Assembly (NCBI GenBank): GCA_016946835.1
Contig: JACVTC010000104.1
Coordinates: 1 to 47,500 of the forward strand
Direction: 5' to 3'
Source: Neocallimastix lanati (nom. inval.)
Taxonomy: Eukaryota > Neocallimastigomycota > Neocallimastigomycetes > Neocallimastigales > Neocallimastigaceae
Length of the DNA stretch: 47,500 nucleotides
Shown: positions 30,800-40,575 of the stretch, one piece after another
Layout of the letters: each line of letters begins with the position of its first letter
Numbering within the stretch: position 1 is the first letter of the stretch
Notes under the pieces: model-generated
What the model was told of the DNA's origin: nothing
Databases searched by the model: none
What the model saw: the letters and a program-made list of their open reading frames with translations, nothing else
Made by a program: the position numbers and the translations under genes

Positions 30800-31015
30800 A
30801 TTTATTCTATTTTATTCAATCTCTACTTATATTTATATTCTACTATTTATTTTATTTTATTTTATTCAATCTGTACTTTATATTTAATATTCTACTATTA
30901 ATTTTATTTTATTTTATTTTATTTTATTTTATTTTATTTTATTTTATTTTATTTTATTCAATCTGTACTTTATACTCATATTCTACTATTTATTTTTATT
31001 TTATATACTTATTAC
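30800..31015 (-). repeat. Inverted arm of the same satellite
   Basis: The same units appear in reverse complement: ttcaatctgtactttatatt with ttctactatt, separated by (tttta)n, with spacer copies near 30818, 30867 and 30957. Together with 29640-30550 it forms a long imperfect palindrome centred near 30.6-30.8 kb. Confidence 0.9.
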
Positions 31016-31260
31016 ATTCTTTATTTATTTATTTATTTGTTTGTTTATTTATTTGTTTGTTTATTTATTTATACATTTATTTTTTTTACATATAATTTTA
31101 TTAAAATTTTTTATGGCGTTAACAAAAAATTTTACAAGCCATTAAAAATAAATGGCGTATTGAAAATTTGTATTATAAAAATTGGCGAAATGAACCACAT
31201 TCATATATGTAAAATATAATATATAATCAAATAAAATAATTTATTAATACATTAATTTAA

Positions 31261-31633
31261 TTTTTTTTTTTTTTTTTTTTTTTATAGACTGAAGACTTTG
31301 GTCTTCCCCATATAGTAATATGGGTGTATGATTAACTGCCATACCGGTACGGCGTCGACGCTCTCAACTCCCCATAAGCAAAGAAACTCCATATAGAAGC
31401 ACCCTACGCGATCCTCGAGGGAAAGCAGAGCCAACTATAGGTGGCGTCCTTGCCATCCCAGAGGAGCTGGACACTGTAAATCCTCTCAGACAAGGCTTAC
31501 GCAATGGGATTCTAATAGTGTTAGAAATATAGAAAACTTAGAAAGTATACCTACCTGAGTATCGTTTAACCCCTAACCTTTCACGCAAAACCCAAAGGGA
31601 AAAATCGTGAAGATATGATACTTGTGGGGGTCG
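31261..31633 (-). mobile_element. Poly(A)-tailed retroposon of unknown origin (SINE-like or LINE 3' end)
   Basis: A 373-bp GC-richer island is flanked by an exact 14-bp duplication, atacattaatttaa (31247-31260 and 31634-31647). On the minus strand it ends in 23 A's (31283-31261). Just before the tail are two hairpins, CCCATAT-TACT-ATATGGG and GAAGAC-CAAA-GTCTTC, followed by AGTCTAT. The palindromes GCGTCGACGC and TACCGGTA occur further upstream. No long frame exists on the minus strand. The poly(A) and target duplication indicate LINE-type target-primed integration. The source RNA is not recognised; it is not tRNA, 5S or an obvious 7SL. Confidence 0.82.
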
Positions 31634-31647
31634 ATACATTAATTTAA

Positions 31648-32290
31648 TAAAAATAAGTTCTTAATAAAATTAAATTTAGTTTCCATTTTTTTTTATTAAA
31701 AATAGAAATACATCATTTTTAAAAAAAATATTAATAAGAATTATAAAAAACAAAAAAAAGAATTTTCGATGATTCCATTTTGTTTTATTTGAAACATATA
31801 ATATAAATAAAAATATAAAATAACATTTAAAAATTGGTTTTAAAAAAAAATTAAAAAGCTTATTTTTTATCTTACCTATTTTTTAATTTTTTTAATTTTA
31901 TAAGTTAGTTTTTTTCTTTATAAAATTAAAAAGCTTATTTTTTTTCTTTTTCTTTTTTTTTTTTATAGTTATCATTATTATCAGTTCTTCTTTAATTATG
32001 TATTTATATTTTATTTATATTATTCATAATTTAAAAAAAAAAAAAACATTAAATATCTTATTAACTTAATGATTAAGGTTAAAAAATTTTTTTATTATTT
32101 CTATTACTAATAATAGTATTTTTCTTCATTATCAGTATATCAATATACCTTTTTCCTAAGATATTATCCATTATAAATATTATATAAATATTAATAGATT
32201 ATTAAATAAAATTTTTAATATTTTATAATATTTATAATTTTATTTAATAATCTATTAAATATTATATATAAATATTTTTTTATATAAATA
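31648..32290. other. Intergenic region with a 22-bp perfect inverted repeat
   Basis: No gene seen. Arms at 32192-32213 and 32236-32257 are perfectly complementary over 22 bp, with a 22-nt spacer and weaker pairing beyond. The hairpin is about 220 bp upstream of the first secreted-protein gene. Confidence 0.75.
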
Positions 32291-32340
32291 TATATAAGAA
32301 ATATAAAATTCATCAATTTATCTAAAACTTAAACTTTCCG
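32291..32340 (+). promoter_or_regulatory. TATA-containing promoter block of first secreted-protein gene
   Basis: TATATAAGAAATATAAAATT at 32291 and the following atcaatttatctaaaactt align with TATATAAGGAATATAAACTC and ataactttatcttaatgtt in front of the second paralog (34522). Conservation in an otherwise diverged AT background suggests a core promoter. The distance to the ATG is about 188 bp. Confidence 0.5.
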
Positions 32341-32478
32341 AAATAAATAAAATAAAATAAAATAAAATAAAAAAAAAAATTGACCTATTTAATATAAATA
32401 ATAAAAAATTAAAAATAAAAAATTAAAAATAAAAAATTAAAAAAAAAAAAGAAAAAAAATTATCATAAAAATTAAAAA

Positions 32479-33423
32479 ATGAAATTTTTTAATATTAGTT
32501 GCTTATTAATTTCACTTAGTTTAAACTTGATATCAGGTTATTTAATGAAGAGAGATGATCCTTTTGAAATTGAATATGATTTAAACTATATTTCTGAAGA
32601 ATGTAGTGCTGAACTTGAAAGTGCTGTAAAATGTATTAGAAAAATATCATCTGAATTTGATACAAAACTTAAAGGTCTTGAAAATTTAAATGTAGAACAA
32701 TTTTGTAATCCAACGGATGAAAAGCTCATGGATTCTGCTAAATGTAAAGAAGCAATTAAAACAGGACTGAATATTGGTTGTGAAATATTTAGTTATGATG
32801 AATGTAAAGATTTCGCTGCTGATGGTACCGTTACCAAGATTATTTCTAGTTCGAAATGTGGTGAAAACGAAAGAGAAGTTGTAATCTTAGAAAAATTAGC
32901 AGGTTTAAAAGGTAGTTATTTAATGGCTTGTGGTAAAAACGAAAAAGGGGATTTATGTCCACTTGCCAATTATGTAACAAATAATGCTGTTGATTTCATT
33001 GTAGAAAATTCAAAAACAATTAATAAATTAATTAAATGGAGATATATGAGAGATAGTGAAAATGATTTTGAAGCCACTCTTGATATAACTAATGATATAC
33101 TAACTGTTCTCCCTATTCTTAATGGTTTAAATAGTATCGTAATAGACTCTTGTTTTGATTCAGCATGTAATAAAAATATTATTGCTTTAGATAATATGGC
33201 AATGGCTAGTAAGTCTCTCTATGAAAAGAAACAACAAACTGATCTTACAAAAACTTATCCAAATGTATTTAACCTCTACGAGGAATATGTTGAAAACTTC
33301 AAAAATAATAAATGTGAAAATGTCGGCTTTGATTCAGATAATAGTGGTAGTAGCAGCACTATGAAAAAAATAAGTTATACATTTGTAACAATGACTGTTG
33401 TCAGCATTCTTCTATTACTTTAA
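32479..33423 (+). CDS. Secreted Cys-rich protein with GPI-anchor-like C-terminus (paralog 1)
   Basis: A 314-residue protein with no recognised domain. Residues 1-20 (MKFFNISCLLISLSLNLISG) form a signal peptide. A dibasic KR at 24-25, followed by DD, suits kexin-type processing. The mature part has 12 cysteines, all matched in the second paralog, in spacing such as SEECSAEL, AVKC, NIGCE, YLMACGKN, DLCPLANYVTNNA and DSACNKNI. The C-terminus is a Ser/Asn/Gly-rich stretch followed by KKISYTFVTMTVVSILLLL, a hydrophobic tail with no cytosolic segment, as expected for GPI attachment. It is probably displayed at the cell surface. Function unknown. There is no intron in the frame. The ATG is the only one preceding the signal peptide and lies after an A-rich stretch. 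Confidence 0.85.
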   Translation: MKFFNISCLLISLSLNLISGYLMKRDDPFEIEYDLNYISEECSAELESAVKCIRKISSEFDTKLKGLENLNVEQFCNPTDEKLMDSAKCKEAIKTGLNIGCEIFSYDECKDFAADGTVTKIISSSKCGENEREVVILEKLAGLKGSYLMACGKNEKGDLCPLANYVTNNAVDFIVENSKTINKLIKWRYMRDSENDFEATLDITNDILTVLPILNGLNSIVIDSCFDSACNKNIIALDNMAMASKSLYEKKQQTDLTKTYPNVFNLYEEYVENFKNNKCENVGFDSDNSGSSSTMKKISYTFVTMTVVSILLLL

Positions 33424-34521
33424 AAAATTTAAATATTGATTGTATATAAGTTTATATTCAAAAAAAAAAAAAAAATAATAATAATAATAATAGTAATAAT
33501 GTTTGTAATTTTTACTAAATGTATATTGACTAAATAAATAAATATATATATATTAATAATATCAATTTAATAATAATAATAAAAATAAAATTTGAATATA
33601 ATATGCAAAAAAAATTAACTTTTTTTTTATTCTTTTTATTACTGATAAAAAAAAATTGATTTATTTTAATATTCTTCTCTTGATATTAGTTTATTAGAAT
33701 AAATATATTAGTAATAAATGGATAATAGAAAAGAAAAATATTTAATAATTCTTTATTAATAATATTTAATTCTATAATAATTTATGTTTAAAGATATAAA
33801 CTTTTTTAGTTTACTCAAATTTATATTATTGCTATAATTATAATTGTTAGAATATGTAAAATATATGAATAATATAATTAATGTATAATCCATAATGTAT
33901 TAATTTAAAAGGATTAAACTTTGAATAAATAAGTGCTAATTATTTTTTATTATAAAATATATTAATAAAATTGGCATAATTATAAACCCAAAAATTCTTG
34001 ACAAAACAATAATTTTTACTATTTCTACTTTAATTTTATTTAATTTAAAATTTAATTTCTTTATTAAATTTTTTTTTTCTAAGTACCATAATTATATTAT
34101 GGAATCATACAAATTTTTAATTTTTACCATATATTTATAATTATATTTATAATAATTTTAAGATTTATTTATTATGATTTTTATTTTTATTTTTATTTTT
34201 TTTTATAAATAAATTTATAATACTTTTTATATACATTTATATTCAAAAAGTTAAAAATAACATGAAAAATAGTTTATTAATTATATTTTGATATTTTGAA
34301 ATATAATTTTTCAATTACTATAAAGAAATTATTATAATTTATAATTATTAAAATTATTTAAAAAATTTTTTTAATACTTTTATTATATAATAATAATAAA
34401 AATCTTATTAATCTTAATCACAAATTTCTTATGATTAAGATTAGTAATATTTTTAACAATATTTCTATTATTATATTAAGATTTTTATTTTTATTATTAA
34501 TATATTAATAAGTATTTTTTT
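33424..34521. other. Intergenic region between the two paralogs
   Basis: No gene seen. The first ~50 bp after the stop (attgtatataagtt) match the region after the second paralog, so the duplication included 3' flank. A hairpin lies at 34405-34449, with TTAATCTTAATCA pairing to TGATTAAGATTAG, about 310 bp upstream of the second ATG. Confidence 0.7.
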
Positions 34522-34570
34522 TATATAAGGAATATAAACTCTATAACTTTATCTTAATGTTTATTGAACC
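34522..34570 (+). promoter_or_regulatory. TATA-containing promoter block of second secreted-protein gene
   Basis: TATATAAGGAATATAAACTC matches the block at 32291. It is about 236 bp from the ATG; the extra distance is mostly two long A tracts (34590-34617 and 34671-34694). Confidence 0.5.
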
Positions 34571-34585
34571 AATATTGATCCTATC

Positions 34586-34620
<35 letters not shown>

Positions 34621-34663
34621 ATAATTTAAATAATAAAAAATTGAAATACCATAATAATAAAAC

Positions 34664-34694
<31 letters not shown>

Positions 34695-34757
34695 GGAAAA
34701 AAAAAATTTAAATATATATACATATATACATATATATAATAAAATTAATAATTAAAA

Positions 34758-35711
34758 ATGAAATTTCTTAATATTAGCATCTTATTAATTTCATTTAGTT
34801 TAAACCTGGTATCAGGTTTTTTAATGAAGAGAGATGATATTTTAGAGATGTCATATGATTATAAAAAAGTTTCCGATGAATGCAGTGCTGACCTCAAAAA
34901 AGCTATGAAATGTATTAACAAATTAAACTCAAAAATTGAATCAAAAGCTGATGAAATTGAAGATTTATTAATTGACAAATATTGTGATCCTACAATAAGA
35001 GATAACACGGATCCAACCAAATGTAAAGAATTAGTTAAGAAAGTACTAAAAATGGGTTGCGAAGTTTTTGATAGTGACGATTGTGAAGATTTCATTGATG
35101 AAGATGCTATTACCAAGATTATTTCTAATACGAAGTGTGTTAAAGAGGAAAAAGGAATTGGACTTTTATTGAAATTAGCAATTATAAAAGGTAGTTATTT
35201 AATGGCTTGTAATAAAAACAAAAAAGATGATTATTGTCCACTTGCCAATTATGTAACAAATGATGGTATTGATTTCATGTTTAATAATATAAAAACCATT
35301 ACAAAATTAGTTGAAAATAGATATGAATATGATAGCAATAATGATTTTGAAGCCATTCTTGATGCAAGTAATGATGGATTGGCTCTTCGCTCAATACTCA
35401 CAAGTTTAAATAAAATCCTAGCGGATACTTGTACTGATTCAGCATGTAATAAAAATATTATTGCTATAGACAAAATGATAATGGCTGGTAAGGCTGCTTA
35501 TGAAAAGGAACAAAATACTGATCTTACTAAAAAATATCCAAAGGTATTTGAATTCTATGATAAAAATTTAGAAAGCTACAGAAATGGTAAATGTGAAAGT
35601 GCCAGTTTAAATATTTTGAAATTTAGTGAGAGTAGTGCCGTCACCACTGTTAAGAAAATAAGTTACGCATTTGTAACTATGATTACTGTCAGCATTCTTT
35701 TATTACTTTGA
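34758..35711 (+). CDS. Secreted Cys-rich protein with GPI-anchor-like C-terminus (paralog 2)
   Basis: A 317-residue tandem paralog of the upstream gene. The signal peptide MKFLNISILLISFSLNLVSG is followed by the conserved LMKRDD dibasic site. The 12 mature cysteines are shared, as are blocks such as KGSYLMAC, CPLANYVTN, NDFEA and TDSACNKNIIA. The middle (residues ~30-120) and the 190-215 region diverge most. The hydrophobic end KKISYAFVTMITVSILLLL is a GPI-signal-like tail. Similar promoter, 5' end and 3' flank show that the pair arose by tandem duplication. Function unknown. Confidence 0.85.
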   Translation: MKFLNISILLISFSLNLVSGFLMKRDDILEMSYDYKKVSDECSADLKKAMKCINKLNSKIESKADEIEDLLIDKYCDPTIRDNTDPTKCKELVKKVLKMGCEVFDSDDCEDFIDEDAITKIISNTKCVKEEKGIGLLLKLAIIKGSYLMACNKNKKDDYCPLANYVTNDGIDFMFNNIKTITKLVENRYEYDSNNDFEAILDASNDGLALRSILTSLNKILADTCTDSACNKNIIAIDKMIMAGKAAYEKEQNTDLTKKYPKVFEFYDKNLESYRNGKCESASLNILKFSESSAVTTVKKISYAFVTMITVSILLLL

Positions 35712-35751
35712 AAAAATTTAAAAATTAATTGTATATAAGTTGATATTAAAG

Positions 35752-35784
<33 letters not shown>

Positions 35785-36683
35785 TTTTAATGTTTGTAAC
35801 TTATATTAAATGTATTGATTAAATTAAAATGCATATATGTAAATAATATCAATTTAATAATAATTGTAAAAAATTTAAGTATAATGTGTAAAAAAAATAT
35901 GTATTTTTTTGTTTTTCACTGTAATAATAAAAAAATATATAATTATGTTGTATTAATATTCTTCTCATGATTTATAAAAATTTTATTGTACTAAATCCTT
36001 CTATATATAAATATTTGTAATTTACTTTATAATCAATATCATAAAGTAATTTAAATAAATTTCAGTTATATTGATTTTTTTTTTTTTTCTAATTTATTGT
36101 ATTTGAACTATTATTTAATAAATGGTAGTTTATTCATTAAAGATCATATATAGGATGGAATATTATGTTTGAATAGTATATTATAATATTAGTCAAGTGG
36201 AAAAAAAGATTATTAATAATAGGGTATTAGAAAAAAAAAAAAGAAAGTTTTTTTTAATTATATTAGTTCTTAAATATAACTATATATATTATAATAGATT
36301 TTTTTATATTTATTATTATTAGTAATAGTAGTATTAATTATTTATTATTATTTATTATTATTTATTATTATTTATAATTATTTATAATTATTTATTATTA
36401 TTTATTATTATTTATAATTATTTATAATTATTTATTATTATTTATTATTATTTAAAATTATTTATTATTATTTATTATTATTATTAATATATATTAATTC
36501 TTCTTATTATTAGTATTATTAGTATTATTAATATTATTTAGTTTTGCTATTTTTTTTTAATGAAAAAAAAAAATTTTTTAATAAAAATTAGTTTCATATT
36601 ATAATAGCAATAAAATTAAATATATATATATATATTTTATAGATATATTATATATTAAATATTGGCTACAAAATAAAAATATA

Positions 36684-36730
<47 letters not shown>

Positions 36731-37223
36731 AAAAGGATATTGAAAATAGAATATTCATACATTTTTGAAATTTCAAATTATATATATATATATATTAAAT
36801 TAAAATTATATCTTTATATAAATTTTTTATTATAAAATATTATTTATTAAGAATAAAATATCTTATTTTATATCTTATATATTTATTATTTAATAAATTA
36901 TTCATTTGCTGTGTTTTAACATTTAAAAAATAATTTTTAAATTTTATTTAAATAGAATTTGAATAACATGAGTCATTTTAAGGAACATTCAATATTTCTG
37001 TTTTATTCATATATTTATTTTACATACCTCTTTTATTATATTATTTTAATATTTTACGTTTTTTTTTTATATTATTTTAATGTTTAACGTTTCTTTTTTT
37101 TTTTTTTTTTTTTTTTTTTTGTTATTAATGTTCATGAAGAGTTTGGCACAAAATATGATAAAAAAAATTTTTTTTTAAAAAAAAAAAAAATAGGTAATAA
37201 TAAAACGATAATAATCAATTTAG
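35712..37223. other. AT-rich region with microsatellites
   Basis: No gene seen. (TTTATTATTA)-type repeats with TTTATAATTA variants span about 36335-36485. (AAAT)n lies at about 36685-36731. Long T and A tracts occur at about 37088-37121 and 37160-37191. Confidence 0.8.
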
Positions 37224-37418
37224 ATCTTTTATAAAGTTATATATAGAGCAATAGATTGTGAAATTATCGATGTGATGAAAAAAATTTTCCTAAATTATGA
37301 CGATGATAATCAAAATGAAATTGTATATCCAGTTATTAATATCTATGAAGTCTTATATGAAAAAGGAAATGTTATAAATATAATAGAAATTTTACTTAAA
37401 AGAAAAAAAATAAAATAG
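37224..37418 (+). pseudogene. Fragment of a repeat-protein gene, possibly ankyrin-type
   Basis: An open frame of about 64 codons with more balanced composition than its surroundings follows the stop at 37221. It reads ...IDCEIIDVMKKIFLNYDD, then INIYEVLYEKGN followed by VINIIEILLKRKK, and stops at 37416. The EKGNxxIIEILLK pattern resembles the helix-turn-helix of an ankyrin repeat. No start codon or partner exon was found. It is likely a gene remnant or a terminal exon; the ankyrin call is an inference. Confidence 0.35.
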
Positions 37419-38039
37419 AATAAAATAAAATAAAAATGAAACAACACTTATAAACTTTATAAGTAAAATAATTAATAAAAAATAAAAAATATTAAAATAT
37501 GACTAATTTCTATATGAATGATAAAAACATATTAAAAAATAATATTCATAAACATATAATAGAATTATTTAGAATAAAGATTAATATAATATAGTATCAA
37601 TATAAATAAAGTTTATAACAACCTTTCGATATAATTGAATATATTTTTATATTTTAAATATATTTTTTATTTTCTTGTTTGTCATAAATATAGATTATTA
37701 CAATTTGATATAATAAAAATCATCACATGAATTAATAAAATATATATATATATATTAATGAATTTTTTTTTTTTCATTATTATTATTTTATTATTATTTT
37801 ATATTTATTATTATATATGATTCTATAAAACAAATAATACAATTGAATAAATAAAAAATTACGAAAGTCAAGAAAAAAAAAAAAAAATACATATATATAT
37901 AAAGAAAAATTTTGCAAAGATAATTATGTATATATATATATAAGTTTTTTAATTCTTTTTACAATTTTAAAAAAAGTTGTTATGGCATATATATATATTT
38001 ATTTATTTATTTATTTATATAACTTTTTTAAAATTTTAA
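37419..38039. other. AT-rich region without genes
   Basis: Only short tandem (TA)n, (ATTT)n and A tracts. aaaaagttgttatggcatat at 37971 and aaaaagtggttaggcatata at 38519 are related short blocks. Confidence 0.6.
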
Positions 38040-38520
38040 AAAAGTGGTTATAGAGTCATCTCTAAAAATTCAGTAAAACAGGCTAGCAGGGCCTATTAGA
38101 AAAGTGTGGCATTTTGCCAAGTTGCTTTTTGCTAAGTTGAAAATTATTAAATAAATAAATAAATAATTAAATAATTAAATGAAATTAAATATTATTAATA
38201 TTGAATAAAAACAATTTTAAAGAAAATTATTTTGAATTAATATTTATTTATTCATTTATTTATATCAATACTCCACTTGTCGAAATGCAACTCTCCCGTT
38301 CATTGCATAGGAACTTTTTTCTGGATTTATTTATACATTTTAATATTTCACGTTACTATTTTAAATATTATTATGTTCAAATTGGACAAATAATATTTAT
38401 TTTTTTTTTTTTTATTAATTCCGTATTTTTTTTGGAATATAAAAAATATTCATGTAATTAATAATTGAATAAATAAATAAAGAGTAAAGTTCACAATAAT
38501 TGCATCTATAAAAAAAAAAA
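38040..38520 (+). repeat. Dispersed repeat family R, copy 1 (interrupted)
   Basis: taaaacaggctagcagggcc at 38074 matches ttaggacagactagtagggc at 40231. The main body from about 38312 (gaactttttt ... ttatttatac, ttactattttaaatatta, atgttcaaattggacaaata, ttttttggaatataaaaaat, attcatgtaattaataattg) matches 40360-40575. Between the two blocks sits the short TIR element 38099-38300. Confidence 0.85.
38099..38300. mobile_element. Short MULE-related TIR element inside repeat R
   Basis: The left end reads GTGTGGCATTTTGCCAAGT, and the right end, reverse-complemented, reads GAGAGTTGCATTTCGACAAGT. About 13 of 16 core bases match. It interrupts repeat R. The interior has no coding sense. No clear 9-bp duplication was found. 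Confidence 0.55.
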
Positions 38521-39236
38521 AAAGTGGTTAGGCATATATATATTTTTTTTTATTATATCGAACTTTTTTTATGGTTTATCAAAATTAAATATTCTAATTT
38601 CAGAAAGAAATAAATAGAATATTCTGTTTTTCTTTTTTTTGCAATAAAAAACCATGAAAGAAATTATATTTATTGCTGTTATTTTTAATTATTTTATATA
38701 TCATAAAAACCTTAATTATTAATAAAATTTATTTACTAATAATAAATTAATAAATCTTTTAAAACTACGTGATATAAATTATGATATGCGGGACTTTCAT
38801 GTGCTATATATTTTTAATAATATAATTATATATTTTATTAATATTAATATCTTTTCCTAAAATTATAAAATAAGTTAACTTCCCAATATTAAAAATATGA
38901 AGAATGGAGAATGGTTATATTTAAGTTATATATATAATAATATTCTTATTATATATATTTAAAAGAATTTAACTATATAATATATTTAATATATATATAT
39001 AATATTATAATGAATAATTTATATATATATATTGAATAATATATGAATAATAAATTATTTCAAATATTATTATTGAAAAAAAGATATATAAATTTAATAT
39101 TTAATAATTATTATTAAATATTAAATATACAAAAATGTTGCTACATCTATTTGTTTTATATCTATACTTTTAATAAAGTGATTTAATATAAATAAAATTA
39201 TACAAGAACATAAAATTTAATGTTACACTAAATTTG
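38521..39236 (+). other. AT-rich region with part of a longer duplication
   Basis: No gene. About 39066-39165 (gatatataaatttaatattt, attaaatatacaaaaatgtt, ctacatctatttgttttat) matches 41336-41425. Because repeat R copies precede both at comparable distance, 38.0-39.2 kb and 40.2-41.4 kb may be two copies of one ~1.2-kb segment with a diverged middle. Confidence 0.6.
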
Positions 39237-40204
39237 AGAGTGAGACATTTCGAAAAATTTCATTTCGAAAAGTTAACATTTCGTAAATTTTTTTTAAAAA
39301 GTTAATAAATAAATAAATAAATTAGTAATAAAATAAATAAATAATATATATAATTTAAATAAATAACTAAATAAATTTAAAATTAATTTTTTTTTAAAAA
39401 AAATATATAATAAATTATATAAATATATAATAATAAATATAAATTAGAATTAACACACTAAAAAATAAAATATTTTATCACACGTTTTAAACGTTTTATA
39501 TTTTATATTTTGTTAATGATAGAGGGGCATTATATTCCTGTTCGAAATGATTATGAACAACATCATATTTTAATATTTCTTTTATAATAATATAAGATTT
39601 AACATTTATTTAAAGTTTTTATATTCGGTACATTTATATACCTTTGATTTATTCTTTTTAGCATAAAAATAATTATATTTATATTTTTTATTAATAATTA
39701 TTTGTTCTTTTCCTCTATTAGTTTCACTAAAATCTATTTTTAGTTCTTCCGTTTTGTTAAATATTTTTAGTTAATTTTCAATTATTCAATATTATTAAAT
39801 ATATTTAATTATATAAAAATTTTAAATAAAATTTAGCTTATTTTTTATTTTATATTAATTTTTTTAAATATATAGTTATATGAAAATCCTTCTTAAAATT
39901 ATTTCATTTTTTTAATATTTAATATTTAGATATTTAAAAGTTTTATTCATTGATTCAATAATCCATGAAAAGAAAAATATATCTAATATTATTAGTTAAC
40001 ATTATTTTATTAAATAAATAAAAATATAATATAATGAAAAACATTAATTATTATTATATAAAATTTTAATTTATTAATATATTATAATAAATTTATTATT
40101 TATTTATTTTATTATTTATTTATCTATTTACTAAAATTTTGCGAAATGAATCTTTTCAAAATGCAACTTTTCGAAATGAAATTTTTCGAAATGCGCTCCC
40201 TCCG
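39237..40204 (-). mobile_element. Non-autonomous MULE derivative with FLYWCH remnant
   Basis: The ends are strong inverted repeats of about 40 bp: CATTTCGAAAAATTTCATTT continuing CGAAAAGTT at 39245, and the same on the other strand ending at 40197. They contain tandem CATTTCGAAA units. The flanks are ctaaatttg (39228-39236) and ttaaatttg (40205-40213), 8 of 9 identical. Inside, the minus strand at about 39510-39770 reads KYKYNYFYAKKNKSKVYKCT, then shifted KSYIIIKEILKYDVVHNHFE. This is the same FLYWCH finger as in the 3.1-kb MULE. The rest of the transposase is gone. Confidence 0.8.
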
Positions 40205-40212
40205 TTAAATTT

Positions 40213-40575
40213 GTGGAGCATCAACCCTGAAAATACAGTTAGGACAGACTAGTAGGGCCAATGCCTCTGAAGGAGAAGACCATAATTTTTTTCAGATATC
40301 TAGTCAATTCAAACCCTAATCCTGAATAAGTAATATGGAAGTGAGGTTCGTTTCATATGAACTTTTTCCTAATTTATTTATGCACTTTATTTTGAATATT
40401 ACTTTATTTTTCATGTTACTATTTTAAATATTATAATGTTCAAATTGGACAAATAATAATTTTTTTTTTAATTAATTCGGTGTTTTTTTTGGAATATAAA
40501 AAATATTCATGTAATTAATAATTGAATAAATAAAAAAAGAGTAAAGTCCACAATAATTGCGGCTATTAAAAAAAA
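40213..40575 (+). repeat. Dispersed repeat family R, copy 2
   Basis: An uninterrupted copy. Between gactagtagggcc and gaactttttcc it has about 120 bp (40247-40359) that copy 1 lacks because the TIR element lies there. It includes a GC-richer stretch, tgcctctgaaggagaagacc. Confidence 0.8.

Larger units (their letters stand above)
28074..31202 (-). mobile_element. MULE (Mutator-like) DNA transposon, decayed
   Basis: The terminal inverted repeats are GGGGAGGTTGCATTACGCC at 28074 and, read from the other end, GAATGTGGTTCATTTCGCC at 31202; the inner 16 of 26 bases are nearly identical and both continue AATTTTT. The flanks are the exact 9-bp duplication atatatgta (28065-28073, 31203-31211), the size expected for Mutator-like elements. 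Inside are a broken FLYWCH/MULE transposase on the minus strand and a large satellite region. Related TIRs occur on three shorter elements in the window. Confidence 0.85.

Noticed and set aside
29640-31015. Regular spacer-repeat pattern considered as a CRISPR array
   Set aside because: The spacers are the conserved part and the intervening sequence is a simple pentamer; the genome is eukaryotic.
31304-31540. 56-codon frame on the + strand across the 373-bp retroposon
   Set aside because: It is antisense to the poly(A) polarity, has no start codon in context and no recognised homology; GC-richer sequence opens frames by chance.
31537-31556. ATACCTACCTGAG on the + strand, similar to the U1 snRNA 5' end
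   Set aside because: One mismatch in a short motif, and the rest of the island has no U1 structure; the element's polarity is the minus strand.
38201-38461. 86-codon open frame
   Set aside because: It spans the end of a TIR element and the body of repeat R, and is not preserved in copy 2 of R.
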